From Aeolococcus sp050734155 (GTDB lineage Bacteria > Chloroflexota > Dormibacteria > Aeolococcales > Aeolococcaceae): a stretch of DNA of 64,000 bases. Under the pieces are notes generated by a model that saw only the letters and a list, made by a program, of their open reading frames with translations, did not search any database and was not told the origin of the DNA. Each line of letters opens with the position of its first letter. The stretch's first letter is position 1. The stretch covers positions 145,900 to 209,899 of the forward strand of contig JBOHUD010000064.1 in NCBI GenBank assembly GCA_050734155.1, read 5' to 3'. Below, one piece after another: positions 8,240 to 17,408 of the stretch. A program made the translations under genes and the position numbers.

Positions 8240-9282
8240 CGGTAGTGCTGCGCCGCGGTGGAGGGCAGGGTCATCTCCATGCCCGCGCGATGCTCCAGGA
8301 GTCGCACTCCCGTGCCCGCCCGGAGCACGCCCGCCTGGCGCAGGGGCGCCAGGTGGGGCGGCCATTCCGAGAGCAGGCGGCCGGCATCCGCAGCTGTCAC
8401 CGCGGCCACGAGCTCGAAGTCCTCGCCGCCGCCGAGCGCAAGTTCGAGCCACCCTCGACCAAAACGGCCGGCCAGCTGGGTGTCCACGGGGAGGCTGTCG
8501 GCCCAGAGCTCGATCGCACAGCCGCAGGCGCGCGCCGTGCGGGCGGCGTCGAGAAGCAGCCCGTCGCTGATGTCGCCCCCGCAGCGGACACCGGCATCGA
8601 GGAGGTGGCGCCCCTCGGCCACGCGCATGGTGGGCTCGAGCTGGGCGGCGATCCACCGCTCCTCGACCGGGGTCGCCGGCGCCCGGCCGTCTCTCAGCAG
8701 GCGCAGACCCGCCGCGGCGCGGCCGAGCACGCCGGTCACCAGCAGCGCGTCGCCAGGCCGGCCCGCGGAGCGGCGCAGCGCCAGGCCGCAGGGGAGCGTG
8801 CCGGTGAGACAGACGTCGAGCACCAGGGGGCCGTCGATGGCGCTGACGTCACCCCCGGCCACCGCGCACCCCGCCGCGGCGGCCGCCTCGCAGAGGCCAC
8901 GCTGGATCTCGAGGATGTCCTCGAGGTGCTCCGACCCGCGCGCACAGAGCGTGGCCAGGCAGTGCGTGGGCCGGGCACCCGTCCCGGCCATGTCGGAGAC
9001 CGCCACCGCGAACGCCCGTCTGCCCAGCTGCCGCGGGGTGATCCAGCTGCGCCGGAAGTCGACGTCCTCGACCAGGCAGTCGATGCTGACCGCCAGGTCG
9101 CTGCCCTGGGGGGCAGCCCAGACGGCGGCATCGTCGCCATGCAGCCCGGCGAGCGCCGGACCGCCGGCGGCCGCGGCGATCTCCACCAGGCTCTCGAGGA
9201 GCGCGCTCTCCCCGACCTCAGCGAGCGTCGGTCCGCCGGCGCCGAAACGCCGCCGCGTTGGGGCCGGAGGGGTCTCGGACAT
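8236..9282 (-). CDS. thiL: Thiamine-monophosphate kinase
   Basis: 348 residues, AIR-synthase-like fold. Visible motifs: GDDAAV (metal/ATP binding), SIDCLVEDVDFR, VAVSDMAGTGARP, VAGGDVS and GGDISDGLLLDA. It phosphorylates TMP to TPP, the last step of thiamine pyrophosphate synthesis. It leads the thiL-tsaE-tsaB-rimI-tsaD run, and its stop overlaps the GTG of tsaE. TAGAGT at 9292-9297, 9 nt before the ATG, is a plausible -10, which would leave only a few nucleotides of leader. Confidence 0.95.
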   Translation of the reverse strand: MSETPPAPTRRRFGAGGPTLAEVGESALLESLVEIAAAAGGPALAGLHGDDAAVWAAPQGSDLAVSIDCLVEDVDFRRSWITPRQLGRRAFAVAVSDMAGTGARPTHCLATLCARGSEHLEDILEIQRGLCEAAAAAGCAVAGGDVSAIDGPLVLDVCLTGTLPCGLALRRSAGRPGDALLVTGVLGRAAAGLRLLRDGRAPATPVEERWIAAQLEPTMRVAEGRHLLDAGVRCGGDISDGLLLDAARTARACGCAIELWADSLPVDTQLAGRFGRGWLELALGGGEDFELVAAVTAADAGRLLSEWPPHLAPLRQAGVLRAGTGVRLLEHRAGMEMTLPSTAAQHYR

Positions 9283-9524
9283 CGCCGTCCTACTCTACGG
9301 ATTGGCCGTCCGCCACCCGTGGCGAGCGTTTCCGCCAACTCCGTCCGCTGCCGCCCGAGCCTCGCAGCGATCGCCTCGGGACGGCAGGGCTGAGCGGGCG
9401 CGGTCCCGCTCGGTTGCATTAGGTCCCTCCGAACCTCTATCGTGCCGCCGCGTTGCAGGGGCCCGCACCCCGCGCTCGCTTCATCGGATTCAGGACCTCG
9501 TCTACGGGGACCGGAGGGCACCTA

Positions 9525-10598
9525 TTGCGGGGTACGCGAAAGCTTCTCTCGATCGCGGTCGGCTGTGGTGCCCTTCTCAGCATCGGCATCACCGCCATCC
9601 CCACCGGACAGGCGAACACCACCAAGACCTCCGCCCTGGTGGCCCGACGGGCCCAGCTGCTGGCGCAGCTGGCGGCCCTCCAACCCGCCAAGAACAGCGC
9701 CACCTCAGCTCTGGCTGCGGCGGAGAACGCCTTCGCAGCGGCTCAGGCCAAGCTGCTGGCAGCGCAGACCCAGCTGGCCTCCCTGAACTCCCGCCTTCTG
9801 GCCCTCAATGGCCAGATCACCAGTGATGAGGCGACGATCGTCACGGCCAAGCAGGACCTGGCCACGCTCACCCGCCAGAGCTACGAGAGCACGACCACCG
9901 ATTCATGGGTGGCGGCGGTGCTCAGCGCCCGCACCTTCGGCCAGGCGGTGGACCGGCTCGCGGGCACCTCGCACGTGGCGGAGCAGGTCGGCAAGCTGCA
10001 GACCAGCGTGCGCGCCAAGGAGGCCGCGATCATCAGCGAGAAGGCGGAGATCCAGAAGGACGCTGCCATGTCGACCGCCCTCGAGGGGCAGCTAGCCGCG
10101 GACAGCAACGCGCTGCTCATGCTGGTCGACGCCCGCAACGCCGCCCTCCAGGTGGCCAGCGCCCCGGCGCGTGCCATCGAGGAGCAGATCGCCGAGATCG
10201 ACCAGGAGCTCGCCGCGGGCAATGCCCCGCCGCAGCGGGGCGGCGGTTCCTCCTGCGCCAACCACTTCGCCTATGGACAGTGCACCTGGTACGTCGCCAG
10301 CCGGCGCTGCATCCCCTGGGTGGGCAACGCCGACCAGTGGTATGGCAACGCCGCCAGGATGGGCTACCCCGAGGGCCACCAGCCGCAGGTCGGGGCGGTG
10401 GTCAGCTTCTGGCCCGGCGGCGACGGCGCCAGCAGCATCGGCCATGTCGGCTACGTCGAGGCGGTGGGGCCGGCGTCGGGCGTGCCCGCCGGGGAGTTCA
10501 AGTTCTCGGAGATGAACTACAACGGGTGGGACCGCGTCGACTATCGCGTTCTTCCCGACAACTCCTCGGGCATCCAGGGGTTCATCTACTCGAAGTAG
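9525..10598 (+). CDS. Secreted coiled-coil CHAP-domain peptidoglycan hydrolase
   Basis: 357 residues from TTG 9525. The open frame extends upstream to 9453, but GGAGGG at 9513-9518 with 6-nt spacing selects TTG 9525, and this start gives a clean signal peptide (KLLSIAVGCGALLSIGITA, cleavage likely after TGQA). Residues about 30-235 are Ala/Leu/Gln-rich coiled coil, as in PcsB-like hydrolases. The C-terminal third is a CHAP domain with the probable catalytic Cys in YGQCTWYVA and His in SIGHVGYVEAV. It should cleave peptidoglycan peptides or cross-bridges during division or separation. It is the only plus-strand gene between 1.7 and 16.3 kb. TATCGT near 9438 is a possible -10. Confidence 0.88.
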   Translation: MRGTRKLLSIAVGCGALLSIGITAIPTGQANTTKTSALVARRAQLLAQLAALQPAKNSATSALAAAENAFAAAQAKLLAAQTQLASLNSRLLALNGQITSDEATIVTAKQDLATLTRQSYESTTTDSWVAAVLSARTFGQAVDRLAGTSHVAEQVGKLQTSVRAKEAAIISEKAEIQKDAAMSTALEGQLAADSNALLMLVDARNAALQVASAPARAIEEQIAEIDQELAAGNAPPQRGGGSSCANHFAYGQCTWYVASRRCIPWVGNADQWYGNAARMGYPEGHQPQVGAVVSFWPGGDGASSIGHVGYVEAVGPASGVPAGEFKFSEMNYNGWDRVDYRVLPDNSSGIQGFIYSK

Positions 10599-10616
10599 GC
10601 CGGCGAGCGCCCGCGC

Positions 10617-11534
10617 TCACCGGGAGCGCCGGCTCTCCAGGGCCCGACGCGTGCGCTCCTGGGCGGGAGGGAGCTCGTCGAGCAGATCGCGGGGCAGTAC
10701 GCCCGCGCGGCCGAGCCGGTCCTGCACCGCCAGCGCCGCCTCGGCGTGGACGAACACGGCCGCCACCGCGGCATCGAACGGAGCCAGGCCCTGGGCCAGG
10801 AACGCCGCCAGCAGCCCGGAGAGCACGTCACCGGTGCCGCCAGTGGCCAGCGCGACCACGCGGAGGTCGCTGAGGTGCACCGTGCCCGCGGGATCGGCGA
10901 CGACGGTGTTGCTGCCCTTGAGCACGACCACGGCCCCGCTGGTGGCGGCGTACTCCACGGCGAGCCGGCGGCGCCCGGCCTGCACCTCGGCGGTGCTGAG
11001 CCCGCAGAGGCGGCCCATCTCCGCGGGGTGGGGGGTGAGCACCGCGGGCCCGGAGCACGACCGCCAGTCGAAGTGCCGCGCCGCGGCGATGTTGAGGCCG
11101 TCGGCATCGACCACGACCGGGGCGCGGAGCCCAGGCAGAAGCTCGACGAGGAGCTGCTCGGTGCCCGGGGCGCGGCCCAGGCCGGGACCGACCACGATCG
11201 CCGAGGCGTCGGCCAGGTGCTGGTCGCGCAGCGGGCCCAGCGCCGCCGGGGCCAGCCCTCCGCCGGCGTCGGGCAGGGGGTGGGCCATGATCTCGAGGGT
11301 CTGGGCAGCGACCGCCGGGTGGATCGACGCGGGCACGCAGAGTCGCACCTTGCCCGCGCCCCCGCGCGCCGCCGCCATGGCGCTCATCAGCGGGGCTCCG
11401 CTGAACCCCAGCGCCCCGCCGACGACGGCCACGGTGCCGAAGGTGCCCTTGTGGGCGTCAGCGGGGCGATCTGCGAGACGCAGGCCGGCGGGCACCTCGG
11501 CGAACGTCCTGGGGATGCCGCTGGCGCCGCTCAC
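10617..11534 (-). CDS. nnrD: ADP/ATP-dependent NAD(P)H-hydrate dehydratase
   Basis: 305 residues, YjeF C-terminal (ribokinase-like) domain only; the epimerase half (NnrE) is absent. Motifs: HKGTFGTVAVVGG, GPGLGR, VVDADGLN, LTPHPAEMGRL and the catalytic TGGTGDVLSG. It repairs damaged NAD(P)H hydrates. GTG 11534 overlaps the glmS stop as GTGA, so it is coupled to glmS. A stand-alone NnrD means the epimerase must be elsewhere in the genome or absent. Confidence 0.93.
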   Translation of the reverse strand: MSGASGIPRTFAEVPAGLRLADRPADAHKGTFGTVAVVGGALGFSGAPLMSAMAAARGGAGKVRLCVPASIHPAVAAQTLEIMAHPLPDAGGGLAPAALGPLRDQHLADASAIVVGPGLGRAPGTEQLLVELLPGLRAPVVVDADGLNIAAARHFDWRSCSGPAVLTPHPAEMGRLCGLSTAEVQAGRRRLAVEYAATSGAVVVLKGSNTVVADPAGTVHLSDLRVVALATGGTGDVLSGLLAAFLAQGLAPFDAAVAAVFVHAEAALAVQDRLGRAGVLPRDLLDELPPAQERTRRALESRRSR

Positions 11535-13369
11535 TCCACCGTGACCGACTTGGCGAGGTTGCGGGGCTGGTCGACGTCACAGCCGCGCTCCACCGCCACG
11601 TGGTAGGCGAAGAGCTGCAGGGGAACAACGTTGACCAGCGGCGAGATCAGCTCCTCGGTGAGCGGCACCTCGACGAGATCGCGGACGAAGCCGGCATCGA
11701 AAGGATTCTCACCCTCACTGACCAGGGCGATCACCGGGGCGTCGCGCGAGCTGACCTCCTGGATGTTGCTGACCATCTTCGCCAGCGTGCCCGAGCGCGT
11801 GGCCATCGCCACCACCGGCACGTCGGGGTCGAGCAGGGCGATGGGGCCGTGCTTGAGCTCCCCGGCGGCGTACCCCTCGGCGTGGATGTAGGAGACCTCC
11901 TTGAGCTTCAGCGCGCCCTCGAGCGCCACCGGGAAATTGATCCCGCGACCGATGTACATGGCGTTGCGCGTGTGCGCGTAGCGCTGCGCCATCTCGGCGA
12001 GCTGCGGCTCCAGCTGGAGGGCGCGTTCGATCAGCGCCGGGGCCTCCATCATGGCGCTGGTGTGGCGGCGGTGCTCGTCGTCGGACAGCACCGAGCGGGC
12101 CTCCCCGAGGCGAAGGGCGAGGAGCATCCCGCAGGCCATCTGGGTGAGCATCGTCTTGGTGGCGGCGACACAGATCTCCGGCCCCGACTGCATGTAGACG
12201 ACGCCTTCGGCCTCCATGGAGAGGGCGCTGCCGACGACGTTGGTGACGGCGACGACCCTGGCCCCCTGGCGCCGCGCCTCGCGCACCGCGGCGAGGGTGT
12301 CGGCGGTCTCTCCCGACTGTGAGAAGGCCACCACCAGGGTGTGCTCATCGAGGAGCGGGTCGCTGTAGCGGAACTCGCTGGCCGGCTCGACGTCGCAGCG
12401 CACCCGCGCCAGGCTCTCGATGGCGTACTTGGTCACCAGCCCCGCGATCCACGCGGAGCCGCACGCCACGATGGTGACCTGGTGGAGACTGCGCAGATGG
12501 GTGTCGTCGAGGAGGATGTCGGGAAGATCGACGAGCCCGCTGTCGTCGATGCGCCCGCGCAACGCGCTGCGCAGCGCCTCGGGCTGGTCGTGGATCTCCT
12601 TGAGCATGAAGTGGGGAAAGCCGTTCTTCTGAGCCTGTTCCGCCTCCCAGGTGACCGCGATGACGCGGGCCTCGACAGCCATGCCGTCGAGGCTGGTGAT
12701 GCTCACCCCGTCGGGTGACGCCGCGGCCAGCTCTCCCTCGCCGAGCAGGACGACACGCTTGGTGTAGGGGATCAGCGCGGTGATGTCACTGCTGATGAAG
12801 ATCTCGCCGTCGCCGAGCCCCACCACCAGTGGCGCGTTGAATCGCGCCCCGACGATGCGACCGGGCTCGTCCGCGCTGATCGCCACCAGCGCGTAGGCGC
12901 CGCGGATGCGCTGCAGGGCGGCGCGGACCGCTGCTGCCAGGTCGCCCGTGTGGTTGTGCTCGATGAGGTGGGGCACCACCTCGGTGTCGGTGTCGCTGCT
13001 GAACTCGTGGCCCGCGGCGGCGAGCTCAGCACGCAGCTCGCGGTGGTTCTCGATGATCCCGTTGTGGATGATGTGGATCCGCCCCGTGCAATCCCGATGG
13101 GGATGCGCATTGACGACGGTGGGCCGGCCGTGGGTCGCCCAGCGAGTGTGCCCGATGCCGGTGTGCCCCCGGGGGACGCCGCTGCGCTCCAGCTGAGTGA
13201 TGAGGTCGGCCACCTTGAGGTTGCTCTTGGCCACCGCGGTGGCGCCCCCGTCCTCGTCGAGCACCGCGATGCCCGCCGAGTCGTAGCCTCGGTACTCGAG
13301 GCGCTGCAGGCTGTCGAGGAGCACGGGGGCGGCCTGGCGCGGCCCCGAGTAGCCGATGATCCCGCACAT
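11531..13369 (-). CDS. glmS: Glutamine--fructose-6-phosphate aminotransferase
   Basis: 612 residues, normal length. N-terminal class II glutaminase with Cys2 (MCGIIGYSG), then two SIS sugar-isomerase domains (SQSGETADTLAAVREAR near 350; the loop YAAGELKHGPIALLD near 490) and the C-terminal PRNLAKSVTVE. It makes glucosamine-6-phosphate, the entry to UDP-GlcNAc for peptidoglycan. It follows cdaA-cdaR; in Firmicutes the partner there is usually glmM, with glmS nearby. AGGAGG lies about 15 nt before the ATG, which is rather far. Confidence 0.97.
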   Translation of the reverse strand: MCGIIGYSGPRQAAPVLLDSLQRLEYRGYDSAGIAVLDEDGGATAVAKSNLKVADLITQLERSGVPRGHTGIGHTRWATHGRPTVVNAHPHRDCTGRIHIIHNGIIENHRELRAELAAAGHEFSSDTDTEVVPHLIEHNHTGDLAAAVRAALQRIRGAYALVAISADEPGRIVGARFNAPLVVGLGDGEIFISSDITALIPYTKRVVLLGEGELAAASPDGVSITSLDGMAVEARVIAVTWEAEQAQKNGFPHFMLKEIHDQPEALRSALRGRIDDSGLVDLPDILLDDTHLRSLHQVTIVACGSAWIAGLVTKYAIESLARVRCDVEPASEFRYSDPLLDEHTLVVAFSQSGETADTLAAVREARRQGARVVAVTNVVGSALSMEAEGVVYMQSGPEICVAATKTMLTQMACGMLLALRLGEARSVLSDDEHRRHTSAMMEAPALIERALQLEPQLAEMAQRYAHTRNAMYIGRGINFPVALEGALKLKEVSYIHAEGYAAGELKHGPIALLDPDVPVVAMATRSGTLAKMVSNIQEVSSRDAPVIALVSEGENPFDAGFVRDLVEVPLTEELISPLVNVVPLQLFAYHVAVERGCDVDQPRNLAKSVTVE

Positions 13370-13462
13370 GACAGAGCGTCAACGCCTCCTGGAATTCGCT
13401 GGTTACTTACGTTTGGCGCGTTCGGCAGGCTCCGCGCGAATCGAGGCCGGCGCCGAACCGGG

Positions 13463-14467
13463 CTAGTGGGTTGGCGACGGTGTGGGTGACGTTGAGGGTG
13501 TGGGCGTCGCGCTCGTAGACGGCTGGGGGATGGCGTTGACGGTGACGCTGACCGTCACCGTGCCCGGGGTGGCGGTGACCCCGGCGGGCGAGACGATGTG
13601 GACAGTGAAGCTCACCGTCCCGGTGACCCCGTTGAGGCTGATGGTGTCGGTGGGGATCGAGTCCAGGGTGTTGAGCAGGTCCTGGGGCCCGTTGAGCACC
13701 ACCGTGGGCGGGCTGACGCTCTCCGCTGCCAGGTAGTGCCCTGCCGGCGGCGACCCGGACACCCTGGGCAGCACCGCGCTGGCACGAGAGGTCAGGCTCG
13801 CCGCCACGTCGACGGTGACCAGGACCTCGCCCTGGGGATTGCCGGCCACGGTCAGGCCGAAGCTTCCCAGCGGCTGCCCGTTGGTGTCGACGAGCTGCAC
13901 CCTCTGGTTGACCTGGAAGTTGGTCTTCTGGCTGCCCAGGTTGACGGTCACCCGAGCCTCCACGTTGGCGAGCTCGTGGCGCGGACCGATCACCGTGACG
14001 GTGCTCGGGCTGGTGGAGCTGCTCACCACCACGTAGCCCTGGGGCGGGTTGGTGGCGACGTTGACGGTCACCCCCACCTTGCGGGAATCGAGGCGGTCCA
14101 CCTCGGCGACCACGCTGGTCGGAGGGCTGTCGAGGATGACGTCGCGATCGTTGTTGATCACCGACACGGCCAGGTTCTGGACCCCGGCGTGGGTGATCGC
14201 CTTGTAGTCGACGGTCACCGCCAGGTCGGCGGGGTCGAAGGCGTTGAGATGCTCGCGGGTTCCGCTCACCCGGATCACCAGGGGGGCGATGGCATGAACC
14301 AGCACCCAGGGGGCGACCTCGGCATCGCTCTGGGGCACCTTGATGGTCACCGAGCGCGTGTCCGGCGGGTTGCTGGCATAGGCGACGCCGGCCCACAGCA
14401 CCGTGGCAAGGGCCGCGGCCAGCCCCTTGAGACGCAGGTTGCGGGTGGCGAAGCCGGGCAGTCTCAT
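13463..14467 (-). CDS. cdaR: YbbR-domain protein, CdaA regulator (CdaR-like)
   Basis: 334 residues: one N-terminal membrane helix (about 13-31, LKGLAAALATVLWAGVAYA) and then tandem YbbR repeats in the extracytoplasmic part, ending in a Pro/Ser/Thr-rich tail (about 310-334). ATG 14467 overlaps the cdaA stop as ATGA. In cdaA-cdaR operons this protein binds and modulates the diadenylate cyclase from the outer face of the membrane. Assignment rests on domain type and operon position; YbbR repeats diverge strongly in sequence. Confidence 0.85.
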   Translation of the reverse strand: MRLPGFATRNLRLKGLAAALATVLWAGVAYASNPPDTRSVTIKVPQSDAEVAPWVLVHAIAPLVIRVSGTREHLNAFDPADLAVTVDYKAITHAGVQNLAVSVINNDRDVILDSPPTSVVAEVDRLDSRKVGVTVNVATNPPQGYVVVSSSTSPSTVTVIGPRHELANVEARVTVNLGSQKTNFQVNQRVQLVDTNGQPLGSFGLTVAGNPQGEVLVTVDVAASLTSRASAVLPRVSGSPPAGHYLAAESVSPPTVVLNGPQDLLNTLDSIPTDTISLNGVTGTVSFTVHIVSPAGVTATPGTVTVSVTVNAIPQPSTSATPTPSTSPTPSPTH

Positions 14468-15321
14468 ATGTGCGTCCGGCGCCGGATGGCGCGCAGCACC
14501 GCCGGCCGGGGCACGATCCCCTGGCGCTCGGAGGCGTCGACCCCGGTGAGGCTGATCATGGTGCTGCGCAACGACTTGGAGTCGAGGCCGCGGGTGATGC
14601 GTCCCTCGCGCGCCACGCTGATCAGCCCGGTCTCCTCGCTGACGATGAGCACCACCGCGTCACTCTGCAGCGTCAGGCCCACGGCGGCCCGGTGTCGCGT
14701 GCCCATCCGGCCCACCCCGGGGATGGTCTCGGCGAGGGGGAGAACGCAGCCGGCGGCGATCAGCCGCGCGTTGCGGATGATCACCGCCCCGTCGTGCAGC
14801 GAGGTGCCGGGCATGAAGATGGTGGCCAGCATCTCCGCCGTCACCTCGCCGTCGATGCGCACCCCGGTGGCGGCGATGTTCTCCAGTCCCGTCTCACGCT
14901 CGAACACCACCAGGGCCCCGGTCTTGCGCTCGCTCAGCGACGAGGCTGCGCGAATCACCTCGTCGACCGATCGCTGCGCGTCGACGCCGGCGTGCTGGCC
15001 GAGCAGCGAGCGCACCGGGCCGAGCCGTCCGACCTGGTCGAGGGCGCGGCGCAGCTCCGGCTGGAAGAGGATGACCGCCGCGATCACGATCGCCTGGCCG
15101 CCGTTGCGAAAGATGAACTGGAGGAGGCGCAGGTTGAGCGCCTCGGCGGCGAGGCCCACGGCGATGATCACGCCGAGGCCGACCAGGAGCTGCACCGCCT
15201 GCGTGCCGCGGATCAGCTTGAGCAGCTGGTAGAGCAGGATGGCGACGAGGAGGACGTCGAGGACGTCGCGCCAGCCGACGCTCTGCAGGAAGATGAGCGC
15301 GTCGTGCCAGATCGCGCTCAT
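14464..15321 (-). CDS. cdaA: Diadenylate cyclase CdaA (c-di-AMP synthase)
   Basis: 285 residues from ATG 15321, which overlaps the argF stop as ATGA. Three N-terminal membrane helices (about 18-85) precede a DAC domain with the catalytic motifs LHDGAVII and GTRHRAAVGL. It converts two ATP to c-di-AMP, the second messenger controlling potassium, turgor and cell-wall homeostasis. Adjacency to cdaR and glmS matches the conserved cda-glm module. The frame continues upstream through argF but that extension is shadow. Confidence 0.96.
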   Translation of the reverse strand: MSAIWHDALIFLQSVGWRDVLDVLLVAILLYQLLKLIRGTQAVQLLVGLGVIIAVGLAAEALNLRLLQFIFRNGGQAIVIAAVILFQPELRRALDQVGRLGPVRSLLGQHAGVDAQRSVDEVIRAASSLSERKTGALVVFERETGLENIAATGVRIDGEVTAEMLATIFMPGTSLHDGAVIIRNARLIAAGCVLPLAETIPGVGRMGTRHRAAVGLTLQSDAVVLIVSEETGLISVAREGRITRGLDSKSLRSTMISLTGVDASERQGIVPRPAVLRAIRRRTHI

Positions 15322-16283
15322 GGCGCGGTCACGGCGGCGCGCGCGCTGGGCTCGGGGACTGCCTCGTACACCAGCGCCAGCAGGGCCATCTGCGCCCACA
15401 GCCGGTTCTCGGCCTGGTCGAACACCACCGACTGGGGGCCGTCGAGGACGGAGTCGGTGATCTCCTCGCCCCGATGGGCGGGCAGGCAGTGCATGACCCG
15501 CGCTCCCGAGGGGGCGAGCCCCAGCAACCTGTCGTTGACCTGGAGGTGGCCGAAGTCCTGGCGGCGGCGCTGCTGCTCCGCCTCCTGGCCCATGCTCGTC
15601 CACACATCGGTGTAGACGATGTCGGCGTCGCGCAGGGCCGGAGCCGGGTCATGTCCGACGCTCCAGCCGGTGCCGTTGCTGCGCAGTCGCGCCGCGGCGG
15701 TGAGCACGGCCTCGGCCGGCTCGTACCCCGGCGGGCAGACGATGCGCAGGTCGACGCCGCAGATGGCCGCGGCGTAGAGCCACGATGCGCAGACGTTGTT
15801 GCCGTCGCCGATGTAGGCCACCCGCGCTCCCCCCAGCCGTCCGGTGGTCTCGAGCACGGTGAGGAGGTCGGCGAGGAGCTGGCAGGGATGCTCGGCGTCG
15901 GTCATGGCGCTGATCACCGGGCCCCTCACCGCAGCCGCGATGGCGACCAGGTCGCGCTGCGAGACGACGCGGGCGATGACCCCGTCGGCGTAGCGGTCGA
16001 GGATGCGGGCGATGTCCGTGGCCGTCTCGCGCTCACCGAGGCGGATCTCCTCGCCGAAGAGCGCGATGGGGTGGCCGCCGAGGCGGTTGATGGCCACCTC
16101 GAAGGAGACCCGCGTCCGGTTGCTGGGGCGCTGAAAGATGAGCGCCAGGTTGCGTCCCCGCAGCGGCGTGCCCAGGTCCGCTCCCCGCTTGGCTCGCCCG
16201 GCGAGGTCGAGAACGGTGGCGATCTCGTCCCGACCGAGATCGGCGATGCTGAGCAGGTCGCGACCGAGGAGCGCAGGGGACAT
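15318..16283 (-). CDS. argF: Ornithine carbamoyltransferase
   Basis: 321 residues from ATG 16283. Motifs: SNRTRVSFE (carbamoyl phosphate; the first Thr of the usual STRTR is Asn), HPCQLLADL, and MHCLPAHRGEEITD with the catalytic Cys. It makes citrulline from ornithine and carbamoyl phosphate. An upstream GTG at 16337 is in frame, but homologues start close to ATG 16283. TATACT at 16296-16301 lies 12 nt before the ATG, so the leader would be about 5 nt. It is the first gene ahead of cdaA, and is divergent from the GT9 gene. Confidence 0.95.
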   Translation of the reverse strand: MSPALLGRDLLSIADLGRDEIATVLDLAGRAKRGADLGTPLRGRNLALIFQRPSNRTRVSFEVAINRLGGHPIALFGEEIRLGERETATDIARILDRYADGVIARVVSQRDLVAIAAAVRGPVISAMTDAEHPCQLLADLLTVLETTGRLGGARVAYIGDGNNVCASWLYAAAICGVDLRIVCPPGYEPAEAVLTAAARLRSNGTGWSVGHDPAPALRDADIVYTDVWTSMGQEAEQQRRRQDFGHLQVNDRLLGLAPSGARVMHCLPAHRGEEITDSVLDGPQSVVFDQAENRLWAQMALLALVYEAVPEPSARAAVTAP

Positions 16284-16295
16284 GGGGCAAAAACC

Positions 16296-16301
16296 AGTAT
16301 A
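16296..16301 (-). promoter_or_regulatory. Likely -10 element of argF-cdaA-cdaR-glmS-nnrD
   Basis: TATACT on the minus strand 12 nt before ATG 16283. The only evident promoter for the five-gene run. Confidence 0.5.
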
Positions 16302-16363
16302 TGAGCGCAACCAGAATGCGCCTGAACTCAGCGACACGGGATGCGCGTCCGTTCCCTGCCCGC

Positions 16364-16369
16364 TAGGGT
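16364..16369 (+). promoter_or_regulatory. Likely -10 element of the GT9 gene
   Basis: TAGGGT, 7 nt before GTG 16377. The spacing places the transcription start on the GTG itself, so the mRNA would be leaderless. Confidence 0.55.
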
Positions 16370-16376
16370 TGGCACC

Positions 16377-17354
16377 GTGAACATCGTCGTCGTCGTCGCC
16401 GGCGGGCTCACCGAGATGCTACAGGCTGCACCGCTCATCGCGGCCCTGCCCAGCGTCACCGGTGAGCCCCTGCTCGTGGTCGGGTCCAGCCGGGCTGCCG
16501 AGCTGTCCCCGGGCCTGAGCGGTGCCCACGAGTTCATCTCCGTCCCCGGGCTCGGCTCACGACCGGGGATGCTCAGCCTGGTCCGTCTGTGGTCGGAGTT
16601 GCGCGGGCGCCGCCTGGATGCTGCGGTGATCTGCAGCGAACGGGCGGCGGTGCGCGCGGCCGTGTACGAGGCCGGGGTGCCGCGCCGGATCGGCTGCGCG
16701 GGCGGGCTCAGCGATCGCCTGCTCACCGACCGCGTGCCCCGCGCGCCGGATGGCAACCGCGCTCGCTCCTGGCTGGCACTCGCCGGTCCGTTCCAGGCGC
16801 TCGCCGAGGCGACCGGCCGCGAGTTCCTGCCCAGCGAGGAGGCCACCAGGTCGGCGGAGCAGCTGCTCCTCAGCAACGGGGCCGGCGACGGACGCCTGCT
16901 GGTGGCGATCGCTCCCGGTCAGGGCTTCGCCCACCCCGAGGTGCCCGCCTGGGGAGCGGAGCGCTTCGCCCACCTCGCCAACCGCCTGGCCACGCGCCAT
17001 GGGGCCGGGGTCATCCTGATCGGTGACGAGCGCGACCGTGTCGCCGTGGAGGCGATGCGTCTCGACCTGGCGGCGGACCCGGTGGACCTCTGCGGCGAGC
17101 TCGACCTCGGCACGGTCGCCGCGGTGATGGCGCGCTGCGACCTGGTGATCGGCACCGACACCCCGCTCCTCCATCTCGCCGCTGCCGTGGGCACCGCCTC
17201 GGTGGGGCTGTTCGGCCCCTCCAGCGGCCGCGCCCGGGCACCGGCCGGGGGCGAGCACCGCGTGGTGCAGGCGCTGCCCAACGGTCGGGGGCCCGCCAGC
17301 CTCGAGCGCATCCGCGTCGACGACGTCCTCGCCGGCATCGAGAGCGTGCTCTAG
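16377..17354 (+). CDS. Glycosyltransferase family 9 (ADP-heptose:LPS heptosyltransferase-like)
   Basis: 325 residues from GTG 16377; an in-frame ATG at 16341 lies upstream of the putative -10 and is less likely. GT-B fold: N-terminal VVVVAGGLTEMLQAAPLIAAL, the linker IAPGQGFAHPEVPAWGAERF, and the sugar-nucleotide site LVIGTDTPLLHLAAAVGTASVGLFGPSS. Family 9 enzymes transfer heptose or another sugar to a surface glycan. With no LPS genes nearby, the acceptor here is more probably a teichoic-type or other envelope glycan. It stands alone and is divergent from argF. Confidence 0.85.
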   Translation: MNIVVVVAGGLTEMLQAAPLIAALPSVTGEPLLVVGSSRAAELSPGLSGAHEFISVPGLGSRPGMLSLVRLWSELRGRRLDAAVICSERAAVRAAVYEAGVPRRIGCAGGLSDRLLTDRVPRAPDGNRARSWLALAGPFQALAEATGREFLPSEEATRSAEQLLLSNGAGDGRLLVAIAPGQGFAHPEVPAWGAERFAHLANRLATRHGAGVILIGDERDRVAVEAMRLDLAADPVDLCGELDLGTVAAVMARCDLVIGTDTPLLHLAAAVGTASVGLFGPSSGRARAPAGGEHRVVQALPNGRGPASLERIRVDDVLAGIESVL

Positions 17355-17408
17355 CCAGAGGAGGCGCGCGACTGTCGCAAACGCGGCGGCGGTCATGATG
17401 GCGCCCGC

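Noticed and set aside
9283..9524. c-di-AMP (ydaO-type) riboswitch ahead of the CHAP gene
   Set aside because: Attractive because such genes are known targets and cdaA is nearby, but I could not find the conserved core in the 240-nt leader.
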